Assembly: GCF_040183065.1 (NCBI RefSeq)
Contig: NC_091130.1
Location: forward strand, 126,785,414 to 126,849,413
Origin: Periplaneta americana
Taxonomy: Eukaryota; Arthropoda; Insecta; Blattodea; Blattidae
Direction of reading: 5' to 3'
DNA: 64,000 nucleotides
The notes under the pieces were generated by a model. It was given only the letters and a program-made list of their open reading frames with translations, was not told where the DNA came from and did no database searches. Shown piece after piece: positions 45,780 through 59,351 of the stretch (position 1 is its first letter; every line of letters starts with the position of its first letter). Made by a program: the position numbers and the translations under genes.

Positions 45780-46708
45780 TATAATGCAACATTTACATAT
45801 TCTTTCCTTTCCGTTCGAAGATGTGAAAATATAGTTAAATAAAGAGAATAAGTATAGACCTACTGCTCTGAACTGCAAGACACTTTTGACAGAAAGCCTT
45901 GCATTTAAGATGGGTAGAAATAAGAAGAATATCAAGGTTTTACAAAAGTAATTTAATAACACAAATTCCTTCTTCTTTCAACATAACTTCATTTATGCTG
46001 CACTGAAATTGTCAACCGATTAACATATGTTTTCGATGGTGACTAGAAATTTGACTAATCCGTATAATAACTGTATTACAACGACTGAGTTTGAAGTGAA
46101 TGTAAAACGTACCGTTTACGTCATAATAGAGACAAAAGAACTTGGTACTGCATGGGATAATGGAATGCGCAGTGGTACAGTCATGGTGACCGCAGTACAA
46201 CCTTGCAATTTGTATTTCTCTTTCTGTATACCTCGCTCTTTATACATATGCACTTCCTGCTTATGACTTATGAGTTATGACAAATGTTGATTCATACAAA
46301 CATTATTCTTAATAATGAAATATTGCCAACTATGTAAATATTTACTTACGTAAATGCAAACATATTAATTCGCATAATGTATTTTAAGTTGTCTTTCAAT
46401 TATAAATGACGTGTTTGCAAGCGTAGGAATCATAATTAGAGTAAACATATGTTATCAGTAGTTATTTAAATACAGGTAAACTGTGAGTCAAATATTTCAG
46501 GACTAACGACAAAGAATCGGAATGCTCACAGTCGAGTGTAAAAACAGTGAATAATATAATAAATTATTGCATTGAGGGACCATTCTTGTCTTTAGTCATT
46601 AGCTGATCGTATTTTATCTAACTTTATTTTTGTGGTTTTAATTTTTCTTTATTTTTGGACACTATCCTGCGTAAATTCTACTTTTGGGTAGTCTGTGCCT
46701 AATAAAAT
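45780..46708. other. Intergenic, nothing recognised
   Basis: AT-rich. Frames up to 104 codons lack recognisable domains. Confidence 0.5.
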
Positions 46709-47862
46709 TAATCCACCGGTACGTTCATGAGGGTACTAGACCTGCAGAAGTTATAATTTTACTTAATCCACCGGTCGTTCATGAGTGTACTAGACCTGCA
46801 GAAGTTATAATTTTACTTAATCCACCGGTACGTTCATGAGTGTACTAGACCTGCAGAAGTTATAATTTTACTCAATCCACAGGTACGTTCATGAGTGTAC
46901 TAGACCTGCAGAAGTTATAATTTTACTTAATCCACCGGTCGTTCATGAGTGTACTAGATCTGCAGAAGTTATAATTTTACTTAATCCACCGGTCGTTCAT
47001 GAGTGTACTAGACCTGCAGAAGTTATAATTTTACTTAATCCACCGGTACGTTCATGAGTGTACTAGACCTGCAGAAGTTATAATTTTACTTAATCCACCG
47101 GTACGTTCATGAGTGTACTAGACCTGCAGAAGTTATAATTTTACTTAATAAACTGGTACGTTCATGAGTGTACTAGACCTGCAGAAGTTATAATTTTACT
47201 TAATCCACCGGTACGTTCATGAGTGTACTAGACCTGCAGAAGTTATAATTTTACTTAATAAACTGGTACGTTCATGAGTGTACTAGACCTGCAGAAGTTA
47301 TAATTTTACTTAATCCACCGGTCGTTCATGAGTGTACTAGACCTGCAGAAGTTATAATTTTACTTAATCCACCGGTACGTTCATGAGTGTACCAGACTTG
47401 CAGAAGTTATAATTTTACTTAATCCACCGGTACGTTCATGAGTGTACTAGACCTGCAGAAGTTATAATTTTACTTAATCCACCGGTACGTTCATGAGTGT
47501 ACTAGACCTGCAGAAGTTATAATTTTACTTAATCCACCGGTACGTTCATGTGTGTACTAGACCTGCAGAAGTTATAATTTTACTTAATCCACCGGTACGT
47601 TCATGAGTGTAATAGACCTGCAGAAGTTATAATTTTACTTAATCCACAGGTACGTTCATGAGTGTACTAGACCTGCAGAAGTTATAATTTTACTTAATCA
47701 ACTGGTAAGTTCATGAGTGTACTGGACCTGCAGAAGTTACAATTTTACTTAATCCACAGGTACGTTCATGAGTGTACTAGACCTGCAGAAGTTATAATTT
47801 TACTTAATCAACTGGTACGTTCATGAGTGTACTAGACCTGCAGAAGTTATAATTTTGCTTGA
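46709..47862. repeat. 54/55-bp minisatellite, 21 copies
   Basis: Unit TAATCCACCGGTACGTTCAT continues GAGTGTACTAGACCTGCAGA and AGTTATAATTTTACT. Twenty-one copies are in direct orientation. Most are 55 bp. Those with GGTCGTTC instead of GGTACGTTC are 54 bp. Head variants CCACCGG, CCACAGG, AAACTGG and CAACTGG are interspersed, and an alternation near 47095-47310 indicates 110-bp higher-order duplication. Copies are nearly identical, so expansion is recent. There is no spacer variation, so it is not CRISPR-like. Confidence 0.98.
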
Positions 47863-48200
47863 ATATATGTATGTGACTTCAAATGAAACGACGTCCATAT
47901 AAATGTGTTAGACAAAACACTCTAATGACCAGATTGTGCTTCTTGTTTATTGTTGTCATAAGGCGTGAAAATGAGTTGATACCATCAAAGTATGAAATGG
48001 AATCAGACTGTGAAAGACTCTTTCAAAGAGAAGCGAATGGCCTATCAAAGCTACTTTTACTTCTTAGACTAACGGAGTAAGATTTTTTCTCAACGTCTCT
48101 TTGTATCACACGAGAAAGTCGACAGACGTTTTTCTGCTTACTTTTCTTTTAATTTCACTGAGGAAGAGTCATTATTATTAATCAGATCGAATCAGATATA
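47863..48200. other. Intergenic, nothing recognised
   Basis: Between the minisatellite and the palindromic element. Short frames only. Confidence 0.5.
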
Positions 48201-48749
48201 CAGGGTGAACCGTAAGTAATGTCATTAATTACAAAGGATTATTGTTTGAGATATTGCAAACAAAAGAGTTTAACATAACTTTGCTCGTTTTTGCTTGCTG
48301 GAGATAAACATTGCTTTATATGAAACATTTCATAGCGTGTTTTGGGAAGTCATTGATCTAATTCCCAATATGCTCAGACAATTTGAGAGAGCAGAGTATT
48401 ATGATAATAAATTATTGAAAGAATTTTAGTTTTGTCCTTTAAATGTGCACAAATATGATCCGAACAAATGTACCTTTGTAAAATTCTTTTGAAGAACGAA
48501 AAGTTAGATTTGTTCGGATCAAATTTCTACATATTTAAAGGGCAAAACTAATTATTTTTCTATAATTTATTATCTTAATACACTGCTCTCTTAAATTCAC
48601 TGAGCATATTGGAAATTAAATTAATGACATCCTCAAAGCACGCTGTGTAATATTTAGGATGAAACAATTTTTATCTCGAATGTTTTTTGTTTCAAATATC
48701 TCAAAGAATAAACCCCTGAAATTAATAACATTACTTATGGTTCTTTCTG
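48201..48749. mobile_element. 549-bp palindromic foldback element
   Basis: Practically the whole element is one inverted repeat with arms of about 270 bp. CAGGGTGAACCGTAAGTAAT at the left pairs with the right end. Inner arms include ATGCTCAG, GAGAGCAG and GATCCGAACAAAT, closing on a small loop near 48470-48490. TA lies on both sides (48199-48200, 48750-48751). No coding. CAGGGTG ends suggest a mariner-related MITE. Confidence 0.92.
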
Positions 48750-49831
48750 TAGAAACAGTTACTTGAAAATAAACTGATGAAAGTGATACACTGCAAAACT
48801 GTACGTTTTTATGTAAATTATATAATTTAAACATCTGCTTTGAGTAATTTTATTTGGCATTTGAAATTATCGATATTTATTTGATAAATATTATTCCGTA
48901 AATTATTACATCTACGATGAATGTGAAATTTGTGGATATTGCATTTAAACTTGAAATGTATTTCACGTATTATCTTGTAGCAAACGGACTGGAACAAAAT
49001 GAGAAACAAGTTATAGTCATTCAATTATTTATCTCTTTACATTAATTGAAAAATTTTGCATTGTAAACGTTTGTTTTTGTAATTCAAAAATTTTAAGTAG
49101 GCCTAATAAAAATATGAATAATCAAAATATTGAGAAACTTTAAAGAAACTTACGTTTTAATGTAGATATTGGTAAATGAAAAATCAGGAGAGCTTTTCAT
49201 GACGTTGTATTTACAATACTTAATCCTTAAATTCGCAAAGTATCCCATAGGATACAACAGGTTAATAGGCTATTGCTATAATTTTAATAGAACAATAGAA
49301 AAAAATTGGTGAGAAAATTAAAATTTCACAATACTACAATATTGTACAACATATAAAATATGGACATTGCGATAGTTGTTTTCTTTACAGTCCGACACGG
49401 TTTAATAAACTAGTGTGAGAAATGAAGTTTTGCCAATTTACGAAAAGATCTCTCAAATTTAGACTACAGTCATAGGAATCACACAGTTATACTACGTTTG
49501 AAATCTCAACGTACAGTACTTATTTGTGACATGCGTAATGCAATTTACCATCAAAAATTGATTCTTTCGTATCAATATGGTGAAAAGTAATGTTTTATAT
49601 AGGTTTCACGCAGATAAATGCCATCGGCCTTTTACTGTTACATATCGAACACGATTGCCGAGGAAATAATGTGTACATTTCCCCTGGATCGAGTCAAGCA
49701 CGGGGAAGTTTTATGTTGCGTAGTATAGTATGGGCAGACAGCAAAGTATGACTTCAGTTCAATGCAGTTCAGTTTAATTCGTGGCAATGTAGTACAAATT
49801 ACAACAGTGAATATTCATTTATGATATGTAA
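48750..49831. other. Intergenic, nothing recognised
   Basis: AT-rich with no repeats or coding evident. Confidence 0.5.
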
Positions 49832-49935
49832 AGTGCATACATTTTATTTTTCCACGCTCACGGATGTGGAGCGGAGTCGGCAGTGCACAGCACAGCTGCA
49901 AACATACGAGCGTGGAAAAATAAAATGTATGCACT
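49832..49935. mobile_element. 104-bp MITE with 28-bp perfect inverted repeats
   Basis: AGTGCATACATTTTATTTTT then CCACGCTC at 49832-49859 is exactly inverted at 49908-49935. The loop is GC-rich (GGATGTGGAGCGGAGTCGGC). Could also be a cruciform-forming regulatory hairpin, but the form is MITE-like. Confidence 0.8.
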
Positions 49936-50629
49936 GTATATTACAAAGAAATTGCACAAAATGTTTCGTGCTCTATTTCCAGTAGTTGACGGTTCTAACA
50001 CTTATTATAAGGCAAATAAATTACATCTGTAATGTGATGTATAAGTCGCGAGATTTTTTTTTTTTTTGCTGAAAGCTGAAGCGCTGAATCACCGATAAGC
50101 GGACTGTTACTTGCCCATGTCACTTTTCGAACGCCGCTGTACTAACAGAAACCTGTTTCCAAACGTACACCTATTAGAATGTAGTGCAGGGTATCATTGT
50201 TTTGCTTCACTCTGTGTTCATTCACATCATACCTATGATTACAAAAACAAATAATACTGCAACAAAAACGACTGTTACATTACACAAATTTTACACAACG
50301 TTAGTATGTAAAATATTTTGGCACATCACACTTGTAGAAAGAGCTTGTAAACAAAGCAATGTAGAAGAGAAGATGTGGTAATTCACTGCCCTAGATTTGA
50401 AATCTTCGACAAAAACAAGTTTTGTGAAAAATGTACTAAAAACTTGTACAGAAAATTCATTGTTACCACTTTTATACACTGTTTATTTATAATTTTACTG
50501 ACATTTTTACAGAGATGCAAAACTTTGAACACTTCACTATGATGTTAATTTATTTAGGTGTGTAAAAACTTTATTTTCTCTTTAAGTAATATTATGAAAG
50601 CATTATTTAATGGTATAGATTTAGATCGA
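49936..50629. other. Intergenic, nothing recognised
   Basis: No structure seen. Confidence 0.5.
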
Positions 50630-50930
50630 CGACAGTTAAAGGGCAACTGGTTACGGATTGGAATGTCCTGGGTTTAATTCCGGAATCCCTGGTGCTAGCA
50701 GGATTTTTCTCGTTACAGAACTTCTAGAACTGTACCGGAGTCCAACCAATCTCCTGTCAAATTGAGTACCGGTTCTTTCCTGAAGGTAAAAAGCGGCCGG
50801 AGCATGATACTGACTACACTATCTCATCTAATACCAAGGTCATGAAAACCTGGATTTCCACCTCGAAAGCCTCCATAAGCTTTTCAGAAGTCTAAAGTGA
50901 ACATCTTCACTTTTTGTGGATTTAAAACAA
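50630..50930 (+). mobile_element. tRNA-derived SINE, family B, fuller copy
   Basis: The head includes a B-box-like GGGTTTAATTCC at about 50671. The body has AACTGTACCGGAGTCCAACC, AAAAGCGGCCGGAGC and CATCTAATACCAAGGTCATG, and the end is AACATCTTCACTTT. The last 130 bp match the truncated insertion at 31080-31201. Confidence 0.7.
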
Positions 50931-51563
50931 TTTTAAAAACGTCGGTAATGCAATAAAATAACGAATTGTAGTTTAACTTTCTTTTGGAGACTTCTTTAAT
51001 TAACTGTCTCAAAAAATTGACAACAAATCAATTAATTAACTTATACTAATTTTAATAATTTTCATTAATTAGTTTCTCTGACTAAAGTGTTAGCTGAACT
51101 GATTGTGAATTTACAACAGGCAATGCTGACGTAAAGTGGCATTATAAATGAAGGAGCTGCATGAATAATTAATAATTACTCAGAAATAAGCATTATCCCT
51201 CATTAATTAAACCTTGCAATATAAAGTGGATGGCGAACCACCCTCTTTCCTCCATAATAGGGAATAAAGCGAGAGGTTCTTGAAATTTTAATAACTTAAC
51301 AGAACAGCATAATGAATATGAAATGGAAAAAGTGCTTTATGGCCAACAAGCATACCTGAAGGTGTTCGAAAATTTAAACGATGGACGAAATACCGACATA
51401 CTGTAGGCAAGAGTGAAGTGTGTAAAATGTAAATTTATCACTTAACCAAACACATTTCTTACATTTTTAAGCTTTCACATACGTAAACGTGAGTTTTTTT
51501 TATAAAATACGTAGCTAACCTATTTATTTGTAGGGATTTAAAAATATAACTATTTTGATCATG
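50931..51563. other. Intergenic, nothing recognised
   Basis: AT-rich, without coding or repeats. Confidence 0.5.
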
Positions 51564-51565
51564 TA

Positions 51566-52666
51566 TCAGCCATTCCAGTTGTTAGGGATGTTACATTTTT
51601 ACTATTTTCAAACTCTGTATATTGAAAATAAAATTACTTTTGTCAACTTTTATTATTAGAATGGATTTAAAAGATGACTATCATTTTACAGAAAAAAAGT
51701 TGTTTCAATAAAATTTATTATTATTGCAGAAAATAAAGAAAAGGTTCCGTCACGGATGTTACAAAATTTGTAAACTCACTTCACACCTTATTAACCAAAA
51801 GTATAAAAACAGGTCTCTGCCTCAAGCAAAAAGAGATTCATTCTCATAGTGTCCATGAGAAAGCTATGGAAATCTCATTACATCCAATTAGTTCACAAAA
51901 ACATAATCAATAAATATTTTAAATGTCACGGATTTTACATATTGTCTTTGTTCCTGCATAACTCCTACAGTATGTGCAAAATATGAAAATTTTCAGTAGG
52001 AAGAAAAAACACATTTATTCTTCTATGGCAGTAGTGCATAGGAGATAGTGAATTCTTACATTTTCGATAGAATGAAATATATAATTACACATAGGAGATT
52101 TTATTATTTGCTGTATCACTATTTACGTTATTTAATAGAGCAAAAATCTGAAAATCGATAAATATGTCACATAGGAGTTATTGCAGGAACAACGACGATA
52201 TATTTTCTCACGGATGTTACAGATGAGTCAATGTCCTCCATTTTTTCCAGTTTCAAAACAACTCTGACATTTCTAAGTCAAAATATTCACTTGAACTGTA
52301 AGATTGCTAATTGTTATTAACCCACTCTACTTAAAATAAATGACGGTTTCTTGATCTTGGAGCTCTGGAATTAACAGTGCAAGCTCTTCAAATATTTCTT
52401 CAACAATAGCTCCTTGATAAACATATATTAACAGCTGATCTGTCTATGAGTAAGTGCTGTAAACTTTAGGAAAACAAAAAGTACCCATTACCTAGCAAGA
52501 CCACTTAGATTCAATGCCCATAAAACTTGTAAAATATTTCTCTTTTCAAAATAAAACATTAGAATATTCAATTTAGAGCCTCATCTATGTTTTACACTAA
52601 TAATAAATAAATATTTATAAAAATACTTTTTTTCACTGGAATTCCCAATTTGCCTGGAATGGCTGA
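51566..52666. mobile_element. TIR element with TCAGCCATTCCAG ends
   Basis: TCAGCCATTCCAG at the left is exactly inverted at 52654-52666, with TA flanks. An internal inverted pair (GTTCCTGCATAACTCCTA near 51950; TAGGAGTTATTGCAGGAAC near 52172) and repeated CACGGATGTTAC at about 51756, 51925 (variant) and 52206 suggest subterminal or nested structure. No transposase was recognised in the 1.1 kb. Superfamily unassigned. Confidence 0.7.
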
Positions 52667-52668
52667 TA

Positions 52669-53042
52669 TCTGAGTTTATGTGACTCTTAGTCAAGTGGTG
52701 GATGATAATAACTGTCAATTGTGCATTTTTGTTTGAGATTTTACATTATTTTGTATTTACATATGAGATTTAATGCTCTCATGACAGGTATTATTTAACT
52801 TTAGCTCCATTTTCGGGGCGGCTCAGTGTGAAATTTAACCCAGAGCCGAAATTAGTTTGGTCAATACTTTTGTCAGGAAGTTCATCAATGACATATTTTC
52901 AGAAGGGACGTACAGTGTGATATTCCACAGAACCTATTGAAATATCACACAATTTCATTTACCTTAACTGTAGAAATTGTGTCCGTAGATCAGCTCGCTC
53001 TCCAACAGGATCACTGCATTAACCAACACTTTCACACATTTT
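52669..53042. other. 3' flank of the LRR gene
   Basis: No repeat structure. Lies beyond the candidate polyadenylation signal of the minus-strand gene. Confidence 0.5.
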
Positions 53043-53048
53043 TATTTC
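53043..53048 (-). terminator. Candidate polyadenylation signal of the LRR gene
   Basis: AATAAA on the minus strand, about 170 nt past the stop codon. Position suits a short 3' UTR. Not otherwise proven. Confidence 0.4.
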
Positions 53049-53216
53049 GGTGAATTACAAAAATGCTGGACAAATTCCAACACGGCACTCAATGTACACG
53101 ATTCACCGATAAGTTTGACTTATGCAATGAACGTTCAAACGCTCTCGGATTTAGGATCATTTTACGAGTATGAAATACATAACGGGATTCAAACAACAGT
53201 TGTCACAGAAGCGGAA

Positions 53217-54701
53217 TTACTTCCGTTTTATACTCGGAACATTCCGCACTTCCGGCACTATAAACCGAGAATTCGTCGTCGGCGCTTCCCTGGCACTTCT
53301 ATACTTCTTCAAACTCCCAGCTCTTACTGTTGTGTTCTGTTCATAAGTAGACATAGGACTCGAACGCGATAGAGAATTCGCTTTATATTGTGGGTTTTGA
53401 ATAATGAGACCCGTTTCCTCAGGAGAAACCTCCGTTGGAAGATTCAACGGAGTTGATACACCACGAGTTTTGAAACTTGGCACACGCACCACTTCTGCTG
53501 CAATATTATCACCAACTTGAAACTGAAGGATGTTTCTATTTGATTCAGATGGTATAACATTATCGTAATGAGTGGGAGGTTTGTTGTTACCGTTCCTTGA
53601 ATTGTGATAACTGCTGTTAAACTGATCAGTTTGATTGATGTAGCCTATGGAATTTGTTCTCGAGAGATTTCCGGAGTTTTCTTCATTGGCTTTTATTCGG
53701 CGACAAATAAAAAACACTGCCACTACAATCACCACGATCACACCACACACTGAACCCGCTATAATTCCAATCATCGTCCAGTCCTCTTCGCCTGAGGTGT
53801 CACCCGCTTCGGAGTCTGTTTTCTCATCAGTCGGTTCGGGACTGCCGTCTTCAGGACTGCCAGTTTCCGTCGGTTCCATGCCGCTACCGCTTCCCTCCAC
53901 CTCACTGGCTTCGACGTTGGTTTCGTTTACCTCTAACAATTCTTCTGTCAGCGCCAGAGCTTCCGGTTCCTCAGTCTCACAGTCTAAATTCTCGACCATC
54001 CTCCAAGACTGCTCGTCGTCGGTGAGGCAGGTGATATTGCTGCTGGAGCATAGAGCCCAGACAGTCCTCAGATGACAATCGTAATCCAGAGGGTTTCCGG
54101 ACATATCCAGAAGCGATAAACTCGACATTTCAATAAATATGGCTTCATCCAAGATTTCTATTTTGTTATTCGATATGTCTAATATTTCCAGAGAGCTAAG
54201 GGCTGATAGATCTGATAAACTGTCGAAAGTTAGCATGTTTCTACTTAGATTTAGGATTTTTAATTCTGTATTGAAGGTAAAATCAAGTTTAAGTTCCTCA
54301 ATGTTGTTATTACTCAGGTCTAAATTTGTGAGGTTGGTATTAGTCTGGAAAAGACCTCGGTGTAGATGTTCAAGTTTATTGTTATGCAAGTCTATAGTCT
54401 CTAGCCCCTCCAGTCTGATGAATGCCTCAGGTTCGAGTCTTTCAATGTCGTTGTCACTCAACGAAAGCTCTCTCAAGCGTGGTACTTCGTCGAGGTCGTT
54501 GTTGCTCACCATCGATATGTTGTTGAAGGACAGGTCGAGGACTACTGCGTCTTCTTGCAGGTCACTGGGTATTGAAGTGAGGGCTGCGCTCCGACACACG
54601 ATCTCTGCATTCTCGCACGTGCAGCCAGCCGGACACGAAGACACGTTCCGCAGGAGCAGCAGTAGCAGCAGCGTTGCGATGCGTCTCGGCAAGAAGTTCA
54701 T
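53217..54701 (-). CDS. Leucine-rich-repeat single-pass membrane protein
   Basis: The only host-like gene here. The frame opens at 54752, but the Met at 54701 begins MNFLPRRIATLLLLLLLRN, a clean signal peptide. A pyrimidine stretch plus AG at 54715-54716 could be a 5'-UTR splice acceptor. Numbered from 54752: LRRNT CPAGCTCENAEIVC (40-53); about six LRRs (67-218, e.g. VVLDLSFNNIS, LETIDLHNNK); LRRCT NPLDYDCHLRTVWALC...DC (220-258); acidic stalk with EGSGSG (287-291), a possible glycosaminoglycan site; membrane helix IGIIAGSVCGVIVVIVVAVF (328-347); basic stop-transfer; cytoplasmic tail with YINQ (371), YDNV (396) and NPQY (453-456). Probably an adhesion or signalling receptor. Ligand unknown. 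Single exon, intact. No orthologue name is claimed. Confidence 0.9.
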   Translation of the reverse strand: MNFLPRRIATLLLLLLLRNVSSCPAGCTCENAEIVCRSAALTSIPSDLQEDAVVLDLSFNNISMVSNNDLDEVPRLRELSLSDNDIERLEPEAFIRLEGLETIDLHNNKLEHLHRGLFQTNTNLTNLDLSNNNIEELKLDFTFNTELKILNLSRNMLTFDSLSDLSALSSLEILDISNNKIEILDEAIFIEMSSLSLLDMSGNPLDYDCHLRTVWALCSSSNITCLTDDEQSWRMVENLDCETEEPEALALTEELLEVNETNVEASEVEGSGSGMEPTETGSPEDGSPEPTDEKTDSEAGDTSGEEDWTMIGIIAGSVCGVIVVIVVAVFFICRRIKANEENSGNLSRTNSIGYINQTDQFNSSYHNSRNGNNKPPTHYDNVIPSESNRNILQFQVGDNIAAEVVRVPSFKTRGVSTPLNLPTEVSPEETGLIIQNPQYKANSLSRSSPMSTYEQNTTVRAGSLKKYRSAREAPTTNSRFIVPEVRNVPSIKRK

Positions 54702-54716
54702 GTTGCTTTCGTGCCT

Positions 54717-55398
54717 GTCAACAGTAAACTGCTTGAGTATGGTACACAGCAAGTAGCCTGCTTACTCATTTATGGCATGACGTAATACCGACACAGGACA
54801 GTTGTTTCTAATTACGTAGTCATGTTCTTTTTCTACTAAAGCACAAGCATAGTGATTCGTGGAGTGCGTCTTTGTTCCCTGTAGAGACGGCAAACGCAAC
54901 ATCAAGTGCTGAATATGTCGCTAAACGGCGCTAATCCGTGTGTGCCAGTCACATGGTTCTCTGTGTTACGTCAGCATTGTAATTCTGATCACAAAGGCCG
55001 CGTAGGAATTCAATGGCTTGAGAACGGAAACTGTTGCGCTCGTTGAGAACTATCTGGTTGAAGTTCGAAGTCTAGACTGGTGAGAGGAAAGACAAGAAAG
55101 ATAGAGTGGGGGGAAGAGGATGGGGAACTCAAGGACGATTGTGTACCTGTGATCTCATAGTTCCATGAGGCGATTTCCTGTTATTGTATTACGAACAGAT
55201 TGTCAAGTATAAAAAATGAACATTCTTTCCTCGTGTAAGTCACTGCTTTAAATTTTAAACTCAGCAACTGACATGAGAACAAAAAGATTTGAAGACAACT
55301 TAAAAAATAAGCCTTTTTTTTTTCTTTTCACATGCATAAAAACGCATGACTGACAATTTAATGAATACCGCCACTACCATTATTAATATTATTATTAT
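54717..55398. other. 5' flank (or 5'-UTR intron) of the LRR gene
   Basis: No coding or repeat. If the acceptor at 54715 is used, an upstream non-coding exon lies here or beyond the hAT. No convincing TATA box was picked out. Confidence 0.45.
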
Positions 55399-57594
<2,196 letters not shown>

Positions 57595-57629
57595 ATTATT
57601 ATTATTATCATTATTATTATTATTGTCCA

Positions 57630-58428
57630 GGAAAGTAGAATAAATAAATAAACAAATAAATAAAGCAAGTAAAGTAAGTAAATAAATAAACAGACAAATA
57701 AGTGAATATATAAATAAAGTAAATAAATAAACAGACAAGTAAAGTAAGTAAATACATAAACAAACAAACAAGTGAATATATAAATAAAGAAAGTAAGTTA
57801 AGTAAGTAAATAAATAAACAGACAAGTAAAATAAGTAAATAAATAAACAAATAAATAAGTGAATATATAAATAAAGAAAGTAAGTAAAGGAAGTAAGTAA
57901 ATAAATAAATAGTCAAGTAGAGTAAGTAAATAAATAAACATACAAATAAGTGAATATATAAAGAAAGAAAGTAAGTAAAATAAGCAAGTAAATAAATAAA
58001 GAGACAAGTAAAGTAAGTAAATAAATAAACAAAGAAATAAGTGAATATATACAATTTTTTGTAAGTAAAGAAAGTAAGTAAAGTAAGTAAATAAACAAAC
58101 AAATAAGTGAATATATAAGTAAAGAAAGTAAGAAAATAAATAAATAGACAACTAAAGTAAGTAAATAAATAAATAAACAAATAAATGACTATATAAGTAA
58201 AGAAAGTAAGTAAATAAATAAATAGACAAGTAAAGTAAGTAAATAAATAAACAAACAAATAAGTGAATATATAAGTAAAGAACGTAAGTAAAGTAAGTAA
58301 GTAAGTAAATAAATAAGCAAACAAATCAGTGAATATTTAAATAAAGAAAGTAAGTAAAGTAAGTAAGGAAATAAATAAATAAATATGTAAATAAATGAAT
58401 AAGTACAGTAAGTAAATAAGTAAATAAG

Positions 58429-58459
<31 letters not shown>

Positions 58460-58560
58460 GTACAGTAAGTAAGTAAAGAAGTAAATACGTAAGTAAAGAA
58501 ATGAATAAACAAATAAGTAAACTAAATAAATAAACTAATATATATAAATAAATAAAAGAT
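57630..58560. repeat. Higher-order AAATA/AAGTA satellite
   Basis: About 930 bp composed of TAAA, AAGT, ACAA and GAAA tetramers. A marker AAGTGAATATATAA or variant recurs roughly nine times at intervals of about 63 to 91 bp, with ACAGACAAGTAAAGTAAGTA blocks between. Units are therefore longer than the tetramer. Minus-strand frames of up to 234 codons (Tyr/Leu/Phe/Ile-rich) are composition artefacts. Confidence 0.93.
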
Positions 58561-59176
58561 CGTAGTGCTTTTTTAAAATGCCATCTTCAGCATGAAACGG
58601 TGCACAGAAGTCGTATCAGGCGGTGCGACGACTCCTTCCGGCCCCTTCTCCTACCCGCAACTTCCTTTGAGTGGGAAACAAGAGGTTCATTGTGTGGGGC
58701 CGAGAATTTACTGTACTTCGGGCACTACTGGAAGTCCGTGGTAACTTTCTGAGGCCGACTGCATGCACTAGACTTCCTAACTCAGTCTCTTACAGTCAGT
58801 GTGGTAGAATAACTCAGAAGAAGACCTCTGTATATATGTCCAGTGCATATATTAACATGCTCAACACACAACCAAAGGCTTAAATTGTCTTGGTACAAAA
58901 CATCATACGTATACACTTAAGAACGAGAGACGAGACCCGTGTGGTTCTTACTTTGCATACAGGAGATTCATTATTAAATATCCGGTATCAATGTCGAATA
59001 AAGATTTACGAGATTTTGTTCAGTTTCCGCATTTAAATAGCCCATAGCCAATTTGCTTGAAATTTTTTTCCGATTTTCAAAGCCGTATCTTAAAATCTCA
59101 CATCGGTGAAGACAAAATAACTAAGATAAAGGTATCTTCTTATTCATATGAAGACACATAAAGGACCTTCATGATC
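58561..59176. other. Intergenic, nothing recognised
   Basis: No repeat structure or domain seen. Confidence 0.5.
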
Positions 59177-59351
59177 TCGTCACTAACAAGGAGAGGACAC
59201 GCTCTGTATATCACCGAATTAAATCAGATTTTGTGACATGAAAGTACAAGACACACTGTTTAAAGTCATACCTGGTATGGGTGGCCAATGACCCCTCGTT
59301 TTGGAAATATTGGCTATTGTTTATGACATACTTCCGTTAGGTGCCTAATTA

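Noticed and set aside
46709-47862. Regular short repeats considered as a CRISPR array
   Set aside because: Contiguous head-to-tail units without unique spacers, no cas genes, insect context: a minisatellite.
53647-54075. 142-codon plus-strand frame opposite the LRR stalk and tail
   Set aside because: Antisense shadow. Ser/Thr-rich only because it complements the acidic stalk.
54139-54756. 205-codon open frame on the plus strand opposite the LRR gene
   Set aside because: Antisense shadow of Leu/Ser-rich LRR coding. Composition is that of complementary codons and no domain is visible.
57620-58324. 234-codon Tyr/Leu/Phe/Ile-rich minus frame resembling a multi-pass membrane protein
   Set aside because: Translation of the tetramer satellite. 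Neighbouring frames are equally open and there are no normal codon statistics.
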